Positions 42,864-51,942 of a stretch of 64,000 nucleotides of DNA are shown piece by piece (positions within the stretch are counted from its first letter, which is position 1; every line of letters begins with the position of its first letter). This stretch comes from CAJWOS01 sp964502005. GTDB taxonomy: Bacteria > Myxococcota_A > UBA796 > UBA2385. The position numbers and the translations under genes were made by a program. Location: the NCBI GenBank assembly GCA_964502005.1, contig CAZCUX010000021.1, positions 62,001 through 126,000 on the forward strand. Direction: 5' to 3'. The notes beneath the pieces are model-generated. The model searched no databases. It worked only from the letters and a program-made list of their open reading frames with translations, and was not told where the DNA came from.

Positions 42864-43766
42864 CTATTCGAGGCTCAAGTTGACGGCATCGACATTGCAG
42901 GGGGAGCCGGTGTTTTGGTGGAGCGTGCCCACAATGCTGTCTTCGTCGATGGCTCCGTCCATCCAGAAGTTGGCGTAGACAGTGGCTGCTCCGTCATATT
43001 CCGTCCATTCGCGTGGCTGGAGGGTGATTCCGCCACCCGCCTCAACACCTTGGACCGCGAACCCGCCGACAGGCGAGCCATCGGGCTCGGTGAAGGAGAG
43101 GGTGCCTGTGACAAATCCGTCGGCTCCGCGCGACAGTGTCCCCGTCATCGGGCGCACCGAGCCCGTGCACTGGAAGGTGCCGGAGAGGGTCGCGGGGGTG
43201 TCGAGGCGGTAGGTTTCGGCGAGTTCCGCCGCATCGACTTCTGCGAGCGCGGAGGTCGTCGTGGCGGAGAATGCGCCCACACGAGCCTCGGGGTCGGATA
43301 CGGAGAGCGTGTCGATCAAGGTGCCTTCGAGCGCGCCGGTGGTTGCGTCGAACGTAGCGATGAGCCCCACGACCTCTAGCCCTGGATTTGCGCCAATCCA
43401 GTTGCCGGGCGCAACGGACACAGCTCCTGTCGCGAGGTCGACATGGCCGACCACAGCAAACGAATAGATTGTTCCGAGGATGTCAAACGCGACCGTGCCC
43501 GTCAGGCGGGAATTGTCGCGCTCTACGACCACTTCGACCGGCTGGGGGGTGCCATTCAACTCCGCGGTGCCCGACCATGTGCTCTCCGCGTCGGGGAAGA
43601 CGGACACCATCTCGGAGGAGTCGGTGGTTCCTGTGTGCTCGCTTGTGCCCGAGTGTTCACCGGTGGTAGAGGGGCTTGACGTGGTGGACGTACCGGTTGT
43701 CTCGGTTTTTGGACTCGAACAAGCGATACCAAAGACTGTCAGGATGAAGATTTGGCCAGCATTCAT
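42864..43766 (-). CDS. Putative lipoprotein, beta-rich
   Basis: A 300-residue protein. The signal MNAGQIFILTVFGIAC ends in lipobox GIAC, followed by a 40-residue Ser/Thr/Gly/Glu linker. The body is made of beta repeats that read like two copies of a barrel: WSGTAELNGTPQPVEVVVE, RLTGTVAFDILGTIYSFAVVG, GALEGTLIDTLSVSDPEARVG, then ATLSGTFQCTGSVRPMTGTL, FVTGTLSFTEPDG. This is reminiscent of lipocalin-like or transferrin-binding-like barrels, but no family is claimed. It lies upstream of the ABC exporter operon on the same strand. Confidence 0.75.
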   Translation of the reverse strand: MNAGQIFILTVFGIACSSPKTETTGTSTTSSPSTTGEHSGTSEHTGTTDSSEMVSVFPDAESTWSGTAELNGTPQPVEVVVERDNSRLTGTVAFDILGTIYSFAVVGHVDLATGAVSVAPGNWIGANPGLEVVGLIATFDATTGALEGTLIDTLSVSDPEARVGAFSATTTSALAEVDAAELAETYRLDTPATLSGTFQCTGSVRPMTGTLSRGADGFVTGTLSFTEPDGSPVGGFAVQGVEAGGGITLQPREWTEYDGAATVYANFWMDGAIDEDSIVGTLHQNTGSPCNVDAVNLSLE

Positions 43767-43986
43767 GGGTGGTGCTTCTCGGTTGGGATAGCGTTGGACG
43801 AGGGGCCTACGGTCCCCCCATGGGTGTTGGGGTATCGTCTTCCTATACGAAAATATCGTGTTGGGAAGGGGGGAAAGTCGATAAACTGTTCTCGCTGCGA
43901 AATTGTGTGCCTCTGGACGGGGACAATCGCGTGCAGGAGGCCATTGCGCGCGTTTGTCGCACGCGTGGGCCGGAATAGGACGAAAA

Positions 43987-44000
43987 TGAATGACGATTCA
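43987..44000. repeat. Dispersed palindrome TGAATGRYSATTCA, copy 2
   Basis: TGAATGACGATTCA, identical in the core to copy 1 and flanked as AATGAATGACGATTCAG. It lies 221 nt upstream of the lipoprotein start 43766 (reverse strand). Confidence 0.7.
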
Positions 44001-44098
44001 GCCGCTTTTTGTCGTCAACCGATTGAAATGCTGACGATGAAATGGACTCTATGAATTGATTTTTTATGGGGTTTTGCTTGATGTTGGTTTATTGGCAT

Positions 44099-44141
44099 AA
44101 AAATAAAGACCCGGGAGGCGAGTCGTATCGCCGCACGGGTC
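44099..44141 (-). terminator. Rho-independent terminator of the amine oxidase gene
   Basis: On the reverse strand a stem AGACCCGTGCGGCGA / TCGCCTCCCGGGTCT (one bulge) is followed by TTTATTTTT. It lies 50 nt after the stop of 44192-45961. Confidence 0.85.
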
Positions 44142-44191
44142 TGGTGCGTTTCAGGGTGTTGCCGCCGCTGCGCAACGGCTCTCTCTTGGCT

Positions 44192-45961
44192 CTATTCGCG
44201 TGGAGCCCGCTTGCTCGGCCGTCCACCCCAGGTCTGGCGGGCGAGACGGCGCCGCGCAAACGGGTTCATGCGTGGCCGTTGCGCGCCGTGGTAGCAAGCC
44301 TGTGGAAGCTGCGCCTTCTCCGCGACCATATCCGCGAGGCCGGTGGGATGGGCTATGCCGAGGTCGTCGAGAATCTCGGCAGCGACAAGACCGCCCGTCT
44401 CGGCTGCGCCCTCCATCCAGCCTTGGAAGTCGAGAGAGCAATGCTCGCCGCAGAAGTGGAGGTTCCCTTCGCGCTCGCCCTCGCTCGCCCAGTAGGCCCA
44501 CTGGCCCGGTCGATAGCAGGTATAGCTTGACTTGGTCCAGCGGTGTGTGGGCCAATGCATACGGACCGCGCTTCCGGGAATATAGGCATCGGTTGCGCCG
44601 GGCCAGACGGCCTCTAAGTCAGGAAGAATGAATTGGAACCAGTCTTCGGCCGCGCCATTGCCTGCGTCGAGGCCGGCTTGGCCTCCCAAGAAGTTGGTCA
44701 GAATTCCGCTTTCGCCGTCTTGGCCGACCGAAGTATCCCAGGTTTGCTGCACGCCCATGTCGGTGGTCATGCTGCCGCCCTGGTTGTAGTCCGTATGCCA
44801 TATCCGCCTGGAGAAGCCTCCCATTACTTTTGCGTTGGTTCCATAGCCAAGCTCATTGATGATTTCGCGTTTCCAGTCGCTGATGTTGGCGTTGATGGCG
44901 ACCTCGCGCAGCAGCGTAAATGGAAGCGCGAAAACGACGTGCTCTGCTTCGTCCTCGAACGTAGTACCGTCGGCCCGCTGGAAGGTCAAGCGGTAGCCCG
45001 TCTCGGTATCGTCCACGGAGATGAGCGCAGCATCGGTCACAATGCGATTGTCGGCTTGGAGGGGGGCCGCGAGGGCGGTCGGAAACAGGTCGTTGCCGCC
45101 GTGGGTGTGGTAGCGCTCATCGGAGTCGCCAAAGATGTAAAAATCGTCCGTTGCGTCAAAGCCGACGAGGTAAATGAGATTTAGACAGCTTTGTTCTTCA
45201 TTTTCGAGGCCGAACTCTCCGCGGTATGCGACGGAGAGCACGTCGTGCAGCTCGCGATAAGTATCGGGCGGAACATTCGCGCGCAGCCAGTCCGCCAATG
45301 ACTGTGCGTCCAATGTCGCATATGCGTCGTCGTCCGTCTCTGCTGCCTCGTAAGCCGACGAAAACACGGATGCGCACGCTATCATCTGCTCGACGAGTAC
45401 CGCGTTGCTCACGGCGGTCCCGTTGACCTGCCACAGCTCCCGCACAAAGCCCTCGGGCTCGCCGACCCACCGGTCGTCAAGGGTGATGCCCAGCTCCTCC
45501 GCCAAGAGCCACATCGTCGCATGGTTGGAGTCGATGAGCTCCCCGCCAATCTCAAACACCTGGCCGTCGGCGAACTGGTCGCGGCCGGTCCACATGCGTC
45601 CACCGACGCGGTCGCTGGCTTCGTAGACCGTGACGTCAACACCTGCCTGCTGCAGACGGTACGCGCAATGAAGGCCCGCCGTACCTGCACCAACAACAAT
45701 GACCGATGCGGTTGCAGGGTCACCGGAGTCGGTGCTGCCGGTAGATTGTTTCGCCGACCCACCGCATGCTACCCAAGCAGGTGCGGCTGCACCAACTGCA
45801 AGTGTTGTACCCGCAGATTGCAAGAAAGAGCGCCGATGGATGCTTTTGTGCTCTGCCCATGCGGAGATGGCATCGTTGCCGTCCGCAATTGCGTGTTTGT
45901 TCGCGAATTGGGCGATGCGAATGAGGCGTTGTAGACGCGAAAAAGTCGGGGAATGGGCCAT
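44192..45961 (-). CDS. Tat-exported flavin-containing amine oxidase
   Basis: A 589-residue flavoenzyme. A long N-terminal lead precedes the twin-arginine motif HRRSFLQSAGTTLAVGAAAPAW (about residues 40-60) and a Cys (VACGG) that could be lipidated. The FAD-binding dinucleotide fold is VIVVGAGTAGLHCAYRLQQAG, with DRVGGRMWTG and EIGGELIDS, the classical amine-oxidase N-terminal motifs. The C-terminal FAD motif is NLHFCGEHCSLDFQGWMEGAAETGGLVA. It should oxidise an amine or amino acid in the periplasm, giving H2O2 and ammonia. ATG 45961 has GAGG 6 nt upstream. A strong terminator follows. Confidence 0.92.
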   Translation of the reverse strand: MAHSPTFSRLQRLIRIAQFANKHAIADGNDAISAWAEHKSIHRRSFLQSAGTTLAVGAAAPAWVACGGSAKQSTGSTDSGDPATASVIVVGAGTAGLHCAYRLQQAGVDVTVYEASDRVGGRMWTGRDQFADGQVFEIGGELIDSNHATMWLLAEELGITLDDRWVGEPEGFVRELWQVNGTAVSNAVLVEQMIACASVFSSAYEAAETDDDAYATLDAQSLADWLRANVPPDTYRELHDVLSVAYRGEFGLENEEQSCLNLIYLVGFDATDDFYIFGDSDERYHTHGGNDLFPTALAAPLQADNRIVTDAALISVDDTETGYRLTFQRADGTTFEDEAEHVVFALPFTLLREVAINANISDWKREIINELGYGTNAKVMGGFSRRIWHTDYNQGGSMTTDMGVQQTWDTSVGQDGESGILTNFLGGQAGLDAGNGAAEDWFQFILPDLEAVWPGATDAYIPGSAVRMHWPTHRWTKSSYTCYRPGQWAYWASEGEREGNLHFCGEHCSLDFQGWMEGAAETGGLVAAEILDDLGIAHPTGLADMVAEKAQLPQACYHGAQRPRMNPFARRRLARQTWGGRPSKRAPRE

Positions 45962-46257
45962 CAGCAACCTCGCTATACAGAAGTTGCTGTTCTACAATCC
46001 CGTGTTCATGGTCGTCAATGCGAATGGAATACGAGTGATTTTCGGATTGACATCGACGCGAAGATGTCGGTCAAACAATCGTATTTCGACAACCACGTAC
46101 TGGATCTTGGTCGGGGAATGTCCCATTTGTCGCTATGGTCAGCATGGTGACTTGTGGCCTATCGTCGGTGTTTCGGTCGTTTGACGATGAGACCAGTCCC
46201 CCATGCGCTAAAACAAAGTTTCGTTCCTTATTGAATAGCGACGAATTCGCGTCGAAG

Positions 46258-47589
46258 CTAATCGCGGGCACCCGTGCTGACGGAGTACCAGATGTCGCCG
46301 TCATAGCTCATGCGTCGGTCCCATTCTCCGCCTTGCGCGTAATGAACGCCTTCGCCCCCACCGCAGCCATAGCAGACCTCCCAGTCGCCGGCGGGGTCGT
46401 GAACAATCCAGTCGCGGTCGTCATAGCCAATCAGCACAACGATATGCCCAGCACCCGTCCAGTCGCCGTGGACGATGACAGGATGCCCGTCGTCGAGGTG
46501 GGCGCGAAGTTCGGCGCGGGTGCCCCGGCGGGAATACGACGCATTGACGCCCTCCCAGCCCAGCAACGCGACAATCCCTTCGGGCGACTGGGCTTGGGTC
46601 TTTCCATAGCGCACATACAGGTCGTCAGGTCGAACGCTCCGGCCTGTCCAATAGTCTAGTACCATCGTTGTGGAGGTTAGACCACACGTGCTTCCGGGTT
46701 CGTACCGATTGTCGTATTGTTCAAAATACGGGACATCGAGTGGCCCCGTCGACAGGGGGGTAACCGTGAGAGTATCCCAAGCCACCGCGTCACCGTCGGC
46801 ATCGAGTCCTTCGGCCAAGACTAGCCGCGGGACGTCGGTGGTAGAGAATGTATAGGTGGTGGACCAGCCCTCGGAAACGTCCCAGGAGTCCATCTCCCAA
46901 CCGTCCGCCGAGAGTCGAATGGAGGAAATGCCTTGCCCGTCGAAGGTGAAGGTGACGGGGTTGTCGATTGCGGAGTGGTCGGCGGGCGTGACGAAAGAGA
47001 TTTCCGGCACTGTGGGTGTAGACGGCGACGTGGAGCACGGGGAAACGCGCAATGCGTCGGCGACGACGTACGCACCGGTCGTGGCCCAGCGCGACAGGAG
47101 CACGGAGGCGCGGCCCGCCGAAAAATCGACTTCGCCCAGGTTGACCCACTGGCTGCCATTGCGGGTTTGGTCGACGTTGACGCGGAGTTGCTCGCTGCCA
47201 TCGGCATCGTAGGCGATGAACGTGGCCCGCGTGGCGCGGTTGGCATCGGAGGTCCACCAGGCTTCGAGGCGGCGACAGCCATCCGACGGCAAGTCAAACC
47301 AGAACTCCGCGGCATCGCTGACCGATGCGGTGGGAGCCACGAGATAGCCGGTGCCTTGGAAGCCCGGCGTGCTCGTGGAGCGCCACCACGACGACGATGC
47401 GCGCACGCCCGCAGTCGGGGAGCGGGTGTCGGCATCGACCACGAACGGAAGGTCAAACGAAGGGTCCGCCGTAGTGGAGATTGTGGTCTTCACCGGCGGG
47501 GCCAAGGGCGATGGCACCTCGGAAGTGCCCAGGCTTCCTTCGGAACACGCAACCAACACGACAAGCAGTGGCCAACCCGTTCGCAACAT
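46258..47589 (-). CDS. Lipoprotein C39-like cysteine peptidase with golvesin-like domain
   Basis: A 443-residue protein: MLRTGWPLLVVLVAC (lipobox LVAC) and a short Ser/Pro linker. Residues 50-180 resemble the golvesin/CBD-like jelly-roll domain (GTGYLVAPTASVSDAAEFWFDLPSDGCRRLEAWW, then FIAYDADGSEQLRVNVDQ, SRWATTGAYVVADALRVS). A short Ig-like segment follows, and then a C39-like peptidase domain: PLDVPYFEQYDNRYEPGSTCGLTSTTMVLDYW with Cys302, and GAGHIVVLIGYDDRDWIVHDPAGDW with the His and Asp. It is surface anchored and probably proteolytic. ATG 47589 follows GGAGGA; the conserved 15-bp element lies 30 nt upstream. Confidence 0.85.
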   Translation of the reverse strand: MLRTGWPLLVVLVACSEGSLGTSEVPSPLAPPVKTTISTTADPSFDLPFVVDADTRSPTAGVRASSSWWRSTSTPGFQGTGYLVAPTASVSDAAEFWFDLPSDGCRRLEAWWTSDANRATRATFIAYDADGSEQLRVNVDQTRNGSQWVNLGEVDFSAGRASVLLSRWATTGAYVVADALRVSPCSTSPSTPTVPEISFVTPADHSAIDNPVTFTFDGQGISSIRLSADGWEMDSWDVSEGWSTTYTFSTTDVPRLVLAEGLDADGDAVAWDTLTVTPLSTGPLDVPYFEQYDNRYEPGSTCGLTSTTMVLDYWTGRSVRPDDLYVRYGKTQAQSPEGIVALLGWEGVNASYSRRGTRAELRAHLDDGHPVIVHGDWTGAGHIVVLIGYDDRDWIVHDPAGDWEVCYGCGGGEGVHYAQGGEWDRRMSYDGDIWYSVSTGARD

Positions 47590-47614
47590 TCGATCCTCCG
47601 TCATCTGGCGACAT

Positions 47615-47629
47615 CATAACGAACGTTCG
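47615..47629 (-). promoter_or_regulatory. Conserved element CGAACGTTCGTTATG before the C39-like lipoprotein gene
   Basis: Reverse-strand copy identical over 15 bp to 31802-31816. The palindromic core CGAACGTTCG ends 30 nt before ATG 47589, the same spacing as in the other copy. Confidence 0.5.
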
Positions 47630-47774
47630 GTTTACGGCAAGGGACGACGCGAAGTTTTTGAGGGGGACGCGCTGGTCGAGGGTCAACACCTCGGCGCCTG
47701 CGGCCTCTTGCTTCCTCCCGAAGCGAAGGCCGCGGGTGCCGTGCGTTGTCGCCACGGGGGGGCGCGTTGGTGAA

Positions 47775-47788
47775 TGAATGGTGATTCA
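47775..47788. repeat. Dispersed palindrome TGAATGRYSATTCA, copy 3
   Basis: TGAATGGTGATTCA within TGAATGAATGGTGATTCATT, 186 nt before the C39-like lipoprotein start. Confidence 0.7.
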
Positions 47789-48078
47789 TTGTTGCAAAAT
47801 GCCCATCAAGACTTGGTCTTTGGATGTTGTATGGGAGGGTGCCGTTGCCGGTTTCGGAGCTCTGCCGCCGCATCAAAGGTGTGCGATGCACCACGATTTT
47901 GCCGGCGTCGTGGGGGATGTTTCTCGCTCGTGCGCGATATTTCGCTGTCGAAAAACGGCACATGAAGGGCGTCTTTGTCAGACGGCCCATGCATCCGAGC
48001 GGCCGTTTTCGTGCGAAGGGAAACTTTCGGGTAGGGTGCGAGAGTGCAGTCCGTTGGCGGGTCTTTGGGAGTAGCCGC

Positions 48079-48462
48079 ATGAGCGAGTTCCGCATGTCCG
48101 AGTTCGCGGAGCGGATTCGGCACGAGTTTGTCGACCGGTCGTTTGGCGCGATTCACCTTTGGACGGTCGCGGCGCTGCGCCCCCATGACAACCGCTTTTT
48201 GGTGGTGTCGGTGCACAGCGAAGGAGACCGGCTGGACCTCGTGCTGGTTCACGCGAGCCGCCGTGGCCTAGCGTCTGTGCTTTCGGTTTGGTCGCCGGAG
48301 TCGCTGCGCATCGACGACCAGGGCCTTCAGATACAGGTGGCGCGAAAGGTAGCCTATGGTGCCGTTTCCGGGGAGTCCGAGGGCGCTGACGTTCACTTCG
48401 TTACGGCCCGCGGCGCCGCGACCGTATCGGTCGGTGGCGCTGCCGCGCTGTCCTTGACATGA
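48079..48462 (+). CDS. Small cytoplasmic protein of unknown function
   Basis: A 127-residue protein without a signal peptide: helix (MSEFAERIRHEFVDRSFGAIHLWTV) then regular beta strands (NRFLVVSVHSEGDRLDLVLVH, LRIDDQGLQIQVARKVAYGAV, VHFVTARGAATVSV). It could be a small beta-barrel or roadblock-like fold; no family was recognised. ATG 48079 follows GGGAG by 8 nt; an upstream opening at 47824 has no such site. Confidence 0.65.
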   Translation: MSEFRMSEFAERIRHEFVDRSFGAIHLWTVAALRPHDNRFLVVSVHSEGDRLDLVLVHASRRGLASVLSVWSPESLRIDDQGLQIQVARKVAYGAVSGESEGADVHFVTARGAATVSVGGAAALSLT

Positions 48463-48748
48463 TGGGCTGTTTGCGCAGGAATCGCCCGCCGAAGGACCGC
48501 GGTGGTGTCAAGGGGCGCTGGCTTTGCAATCGCGTTGAACGGGCTCGTCATCGCGATGCGCGAGGGCCGATGTCTACGCAGGAACACCGGGGTCCGCTGT
48601 TCGCCAAGCGCGAAGCTCGGGACGAATGGGCTCCGGCCATCAGGGCAATGCCTGGCCCGTCCCCTGTTCGGGTTGGTCGGTCTTTTCGCGTCCTTGGTTC
48701 GGCACGGTTTCTGGGGCCGCGTACTCTTTATTTTGGGGAGAAGAAGCC

Positions 48749-49456
48749 ATGAAGCAATGGATACGACTGGGCATCGTCATTGGCCTCGCTTGGGGCTGTG
48801 GTACCGACAAAAAAGAAGAAGTCAAACAAGAGACCAAGGCAGGACTGGTGGCGACCCCGCCTGCGCCTCCGGCGCCAGCGGTCGAAGAACCGCCGAAGCC
48901 CGCGCTTCCTGCCGGCTTTCCGGCGGCGTGGGCGCGCCAGGTCACCGTGTTGACGCCGGACGACGCAGACTATGCGCGGGCGAGCATCGACCACGCCATT
49001 CAGCCTGCGGGCAAGGGTGGTATCGTGGAAGGCGTAGTGGTGCGCATCAACGCCGACTTGCCGGTATACCGCTTGTGGAATGGGCCAGACAAGCTCGACG
49101 GGCAAGGGCGCACCAACCGAATGGGCCAATGGTGGACGCCGGATGCGCCGATGGGCAACACGGAGCAATACCGGCGTGACTACGACATCTGCGTGGACTG
49201 GAACGACCTGACGTGGGTGGCGACCTGCACGCTCAAGGCGGGGGCGGTGGTCGCGATGGGGCCCGGACAGTCGGTTTCGGCGGAGACCTGCGGCGACATT
49301 ACCGGCCAGGAGTCGTATCCCGCCAATCCGGCGCACTGGCAGGTGTACGTGCAATCGGTGTGGGACCGCGGGGCGGAGTTGTCCTGCCCGGATGTGTCCT
49401 CCGATTACCGTGCGGACCCCCAAAATCTGGCGGTGGCCTTGGCTTCCGCAAACTGA
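48749..49456 (+). CDS. Putative lipoprotein of unknown function
   Basis: A 235-residue protein: MKQWIRLGIVIGLAWGC (lipobox AWGC), a Lys/Glu then Pro/Ala-rich linker (about 20-60), and a globular C-terminal domain with GRTNRMGQWWTPDAPMGNTEQYRRDYDICVDWNDL and two Cys pairs, probably disulphide linked. The WWTPDAP...YRRDY block resembles the GxWWTxxxPxxxxxYR pattern seen in some polymorphic toxin and immunity proteins, but this is too weak to assign. ATG 48749 follows GGGGAG. Its stop codon TGA (49454-49456) is part of palindrome copy 4. Confidence 0.75.
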   Translation: MKQWIRLGIVIGLAWGCGTDKKEEVKQETKAGLVATPPAPPAPAVEEPPKPALPAGFPAAWARQVTVLTPDDADYARASIDHAIQPAGKGGIVEGVVVRINADLPVYRLWNGPDKLDGQGRTNRMGQWWTPDAPMGNTEQYRRDYDICVDWNDLTWVATCTLKAGAVVAMGPGQSVSAETCGDITGQESYPANPAHWQVYVQSVWDRGAELSCPDVSSDYRADPQNLAVALASAN

Positions 49457-49467
49457 ATCACCATTCA
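49454..49467. repeat. Dispersed palindrome TGAATGRYSATTCA, copy 4, providing both stop codons of convergent genes
   Basis: TGAATCACCATTCA (reverse complement TGAATGGTGATTCA). Its first three bases are the stop codon of the lipoprotein gene; its last three, read on the other strand, are the stop of terC. Confidence 0.75.
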
Positions 49468-50619
49468 GTCGTCGTCGCCGGGCCAAATGAGCGAGGCGAC
49501 GACGCCAAGTGCGAGGGTGCCGAGCACGACGACGAGGCTTGCCGTCGCTTGCTGGCCTTCGGTGAGGCTGCTCCAGCCTGGCACCTGGAATGACACCAAA
49601 CGCGCGAGCTGCTCGAGCGTTTGGCCCATGCTGCCGGTCCATTCGGGTGCGTGCCAGTGGCCAAAATGTTCGCCCGCGCCGACAAACATTTTGATGCCGA
49701 TAAACGCCAAAACGAGGATGACGGCTTTTTCGAGGTGGACCAAATAACGGGTGAGCGCTTCGACAATAAAATACAAGGACCGCAGACCGAGCACGGCGAA
49801 AATCATCGCGGTATAGACGATGAGGGGGTCCTGTGTGACGGCGATGACGGCGGGAACACTGTCCACCGAGAACATCACGTCGGAGCCTTCGACGACCAAT
49901 AAGCAGACCAGAGCGGGCGTCATCCACCGCTGTACGCCCGGGGTAAGCGGAACGCTGGGGTCGTGGGCGGCTTCGACTTCTGCGCGGGTCACGAAGAAGC
50001 GGGAGCCGACCAGCTTTGGATATACGGGAAAAAATCGGGTGGCCCAACGGACCAAGGGCATTTGCTCGTAATGGGGCTCTTCGTCGCCGTCTTCGTCGCC
50101 GCCGCGAAGCATTTGCCAAGCCGCCCATAAGACAAACGCGCCAAAGAGCACTTCCGCATAAGGACCGACCGCGTTGAGCGCGCCGGCGCCGATACCGACA
50201 AACAGGGCGCGAAAGAGAATCGCTCCGAGGATGCCGTAGTAGAGAATGCGGTGCTGGAGGCCGCTTTCAATGCGGAAGTAGCGGAAGATGGCGATGAACA
50301 CCATCAGATTGTCGACACTGAGCGTCTTTTCGAGGAGATAGCCAGTGAGGAACAAAGACGGCCATTCGGGGTGGTCGTCGGCGTGGTGGATGGCTAGCCA
50401 GCCGCAAAATCCGAGGGACAAGGCAACCCAGAAGGCCGACCAGATGGCGGCATTCTTGACGGTGACCTCTTTGTGGTCGCGGTGTTGGACGAGGTCGACA
50501 AGCAGCGAAGCAACGAACACGCCCAAGAACAGGGCCACGGTTTCGGGCGGAAAGTCCGCAGCGACCGTCGCGCTGTCCGCGGCGTGGGCGACAGCGGTTC
50601 CCATATACGGCAACAACAT
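49465..50619 (-). CDS. TerC-family integral membrane protein
   Basis: A 384-residue protein with about nine membrane helices. The TerC hallmark segments are present: FLTGYLLEKTLSVDNLMVFIAIFRYFRI with the conserved Glu/Asp, YYGILGAILFRALFVGIGAGAL, VCLLVVEGSDVMFSVDSVPAVIAVTQDPLIVYTAMIFAVLGLRSLYF and ALTRYLVHLEKAVILVLAFIGIKM. TerC proteins (Alx, YkoY-like) act in metal export, chiefly manganese and calcium, during protein secretion. An acidic loop (GGDEDGDEEPHYEQ) lies mid-protein. ATG 50619 fits the family start (MLLPYMGTAVAHAAD); the upstream opening has no family resemblance. It is convergent with a lipoprotein gene. Confidence 0.94.
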   Translation of the reverse strand: MLLPYMGTAVAHAADSATVAADFPPETVALFLGVFVASLLVDLVQHRDHKEVTVKNAAIWSAFWVALSLGFCGWLAIHHADDHPEWPSLFLTGYLLEKTLSVDNLMVFIAIFRYFRIESGLQHRILYYGILGAILFRALFVGIGAGALNAVGPYAEVLFGAFVLWAAWQMLRGGDEDGDEEPHYEQMPLVRWATRFFPVYPKLVGSRFFVTRAEVEAAHDPSVPLTPGVQRWMTPALVCLLVVEGSDVMFSVDSVPAVIAVTQDPLIVYTAMIFAVLGLRSLYFIVEALTRYLVHLEKAVILVLAFIGIKMFVGAGEHFGHWHAPEWTGSMGQTLEQLARLVSFQVPGWSSLTEGQQATASLVVVLGTLALGVVASLIWPGDDD

Positions 50620-50851
50620 CGGGATCAAAGGCGTTCCAGCGCGAACGACAGGGGACCGTTCGGCGCGAGCCTCGTAGTCTGCTCTGGCCGTGTGGTCACG
50701 CGCGCGGCGGCTGGGGGTCGCAGTCGGTGGGCTCCCTCCGCCGACGCCGGGTCCTCCTGCGACGCAATCGCTGGCGAATCGCGCGCGGGTTGCGGTGCGT
50801 CGATGGTCGCATGGCAGCGAGAGGGGCCGTTGGATGCGTATTTTGTATGAA

Positions 50852-50865
50852 TGAATGATCATTCA
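50852..50865. repeat. Dispersed palindrome TGAATGRYSATTCA, copy 5 (perfect)
   Basis: TGAATGATCATTCA is perfectly self-complementary and overlaps the stop codon (50859-50861, reverse strand) of the zinc-ribbon membrane protein gene. It is 233 nt upstream of terC. Confidence 0.75.
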
Positions 50866-51647
50866 GTGGCGGGAGGGGTCGCTCCTTGGGTTGCCGCGAG
50901 GTGGCGCGCGAGCAGGTTCGGGGTGTCGACCCAGGCTTCGAGCAGTTCTGCGGACGCATGCCCCGATGCGATGACCAAAAGGCCCTGCATCACGGCAATC
51001 GGAATGCCAATCAGCGGGATGAGGAGCGCAGAGCCCATGTCTTCGGTCAGCTCGGCGGCCATCGTCAAGCCGGGGACGGCGTCGGCGCCGGGAATCAGCA
51101 GGAACGCCATTCTTGCGCCCACGAACGCCGTGAGCAGCACAAAAATGCTCCCGAGCACCATAATGGTCGCGCCGGTCAAGTCCGCGACCATGCGGGTGAG
51201 AATGCCCATCATGGGGACCACGGGGTGGCGCAAGTGTGTCACTGGCAATTGACCCAGTTGTACTGACCGTTCCCACGCAATGCGCGCGTTGACATAAGAA
51301 GTGAATCCTATGGACGGAGTGACAACAAAAACAAGAAATACATACACCTCTTGTGGCAAGCGGAGGTCGTTTAGAGTGCTGCAGGATGCGAATAGCATTC
51401 CGGTTATGGCAAGGATTCCTAAAAGAATAACGGCCCGGATGTTCAAAATGAGTGCCTTTTGAAAAAGCGCGCCGGAATCCAGTTGGGCCGTCCATGGAAG
51501 CGAAGGGTCGAACCATCGCTGTGTGCGGTCGTTTGGGTCGACTTCGAGGGAATCCATGGTGTCGTCCTGTGGCATAGGTGCCGAACAAGATGCGCAAAAG
51601 TGTCGGCCTGGCGAGTTGGTAGAGTGACAGCGAGTGCAGGTTGGCAT
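50859..51647 (-). CDS. Zinc-ribbon membrane protein
   Basis: A 262-residue protein. The N terminus is a zinc ribbon (CTRCHSTNSPGRHFCASC: two CxxC pairs 12 residues apart) followed by a polar segment, then about five membrane helices (ALILNIRAVILLGILAITGM, VYVFLVFVVTPSIGFTSYV, MVLGSIFVLLTAFVGARMAF, LIPLIGIPIAVMQGLLVI). This zinc-ribbon plus membrane-domain architecture is common in bacteria and of unknown role. It precedes terC on the same strand with 239 bp between. The long reverse frame 50863-53007 is not a gene. Confidence 0.82.
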   Translation of the reverse strand: MPTCTRCHSTNSPGRHFCASCSAPMPQDDTMDSLEVDPNDRTQRWFDPSLPWTAQLDSGALFQKALILNIRAVILLGILAITGMLFASCSTLNDLRLPQEVYVFLVFVVTPSIGFTSYVNARIAWERSVQLGQLPVTHLRHPVVPMMGILTRMVADLTGATIMVLGSIFVLLTAFVGARMAFLLIPGADAVPGLTMAAELTEDMGSALLIPLIGIPIAVMQGLLVIASGHASAELLEAWVDTPNLLARHLAATQGATPPATE

Positions 51648-51942
51648 TGTTTTCTCCGTTGGGACCCCCGGTCAACTTGGGTCGGAGGGAGAGCGTAGAT
51701 GCCGGGACGGGGGCGGTGGGGCCGACTGTGCGTGGATGTGTGTATGGAGGAGGACGGGGCCAGGTGACGCTTGCTTCGGGAGCTGCGGACCTCAAAAGGG
51801 CTCTTTCCTCGTCCTTCTTTTTGCGGTTGACGCAACGCATTTGGTGTTTAGGCCGACGCCCCTGGCACGCGCAGTCCCAACGAAAGGGCACCTCGCGTTG
51901 GTTGCGTAGCCTTGCGTTGAAGCCAAACAGGGAGCCGAGCAG

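Larger units (their letters stand above)
43767..44191. other. Intergenic region with palindrome and terminator
   Basis: 425 bp between two reverse genes. It contains palindrome copy 2 (43987-44000) and the terminator of the amine oxidase gene (44099-44141). From 44000 to 44107 it is AT-rich. Confidence 0.6.
47590..48078. other. Divergent intergenic region with two regulatory motifs
   Basis: 489 bp between divergent genes. It holds the 15-bp element (47615-47629) and palindrome copy 3 (47775-47788). Frames such as 47778-48074 show no recognised domain. Confidence 0.6.
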
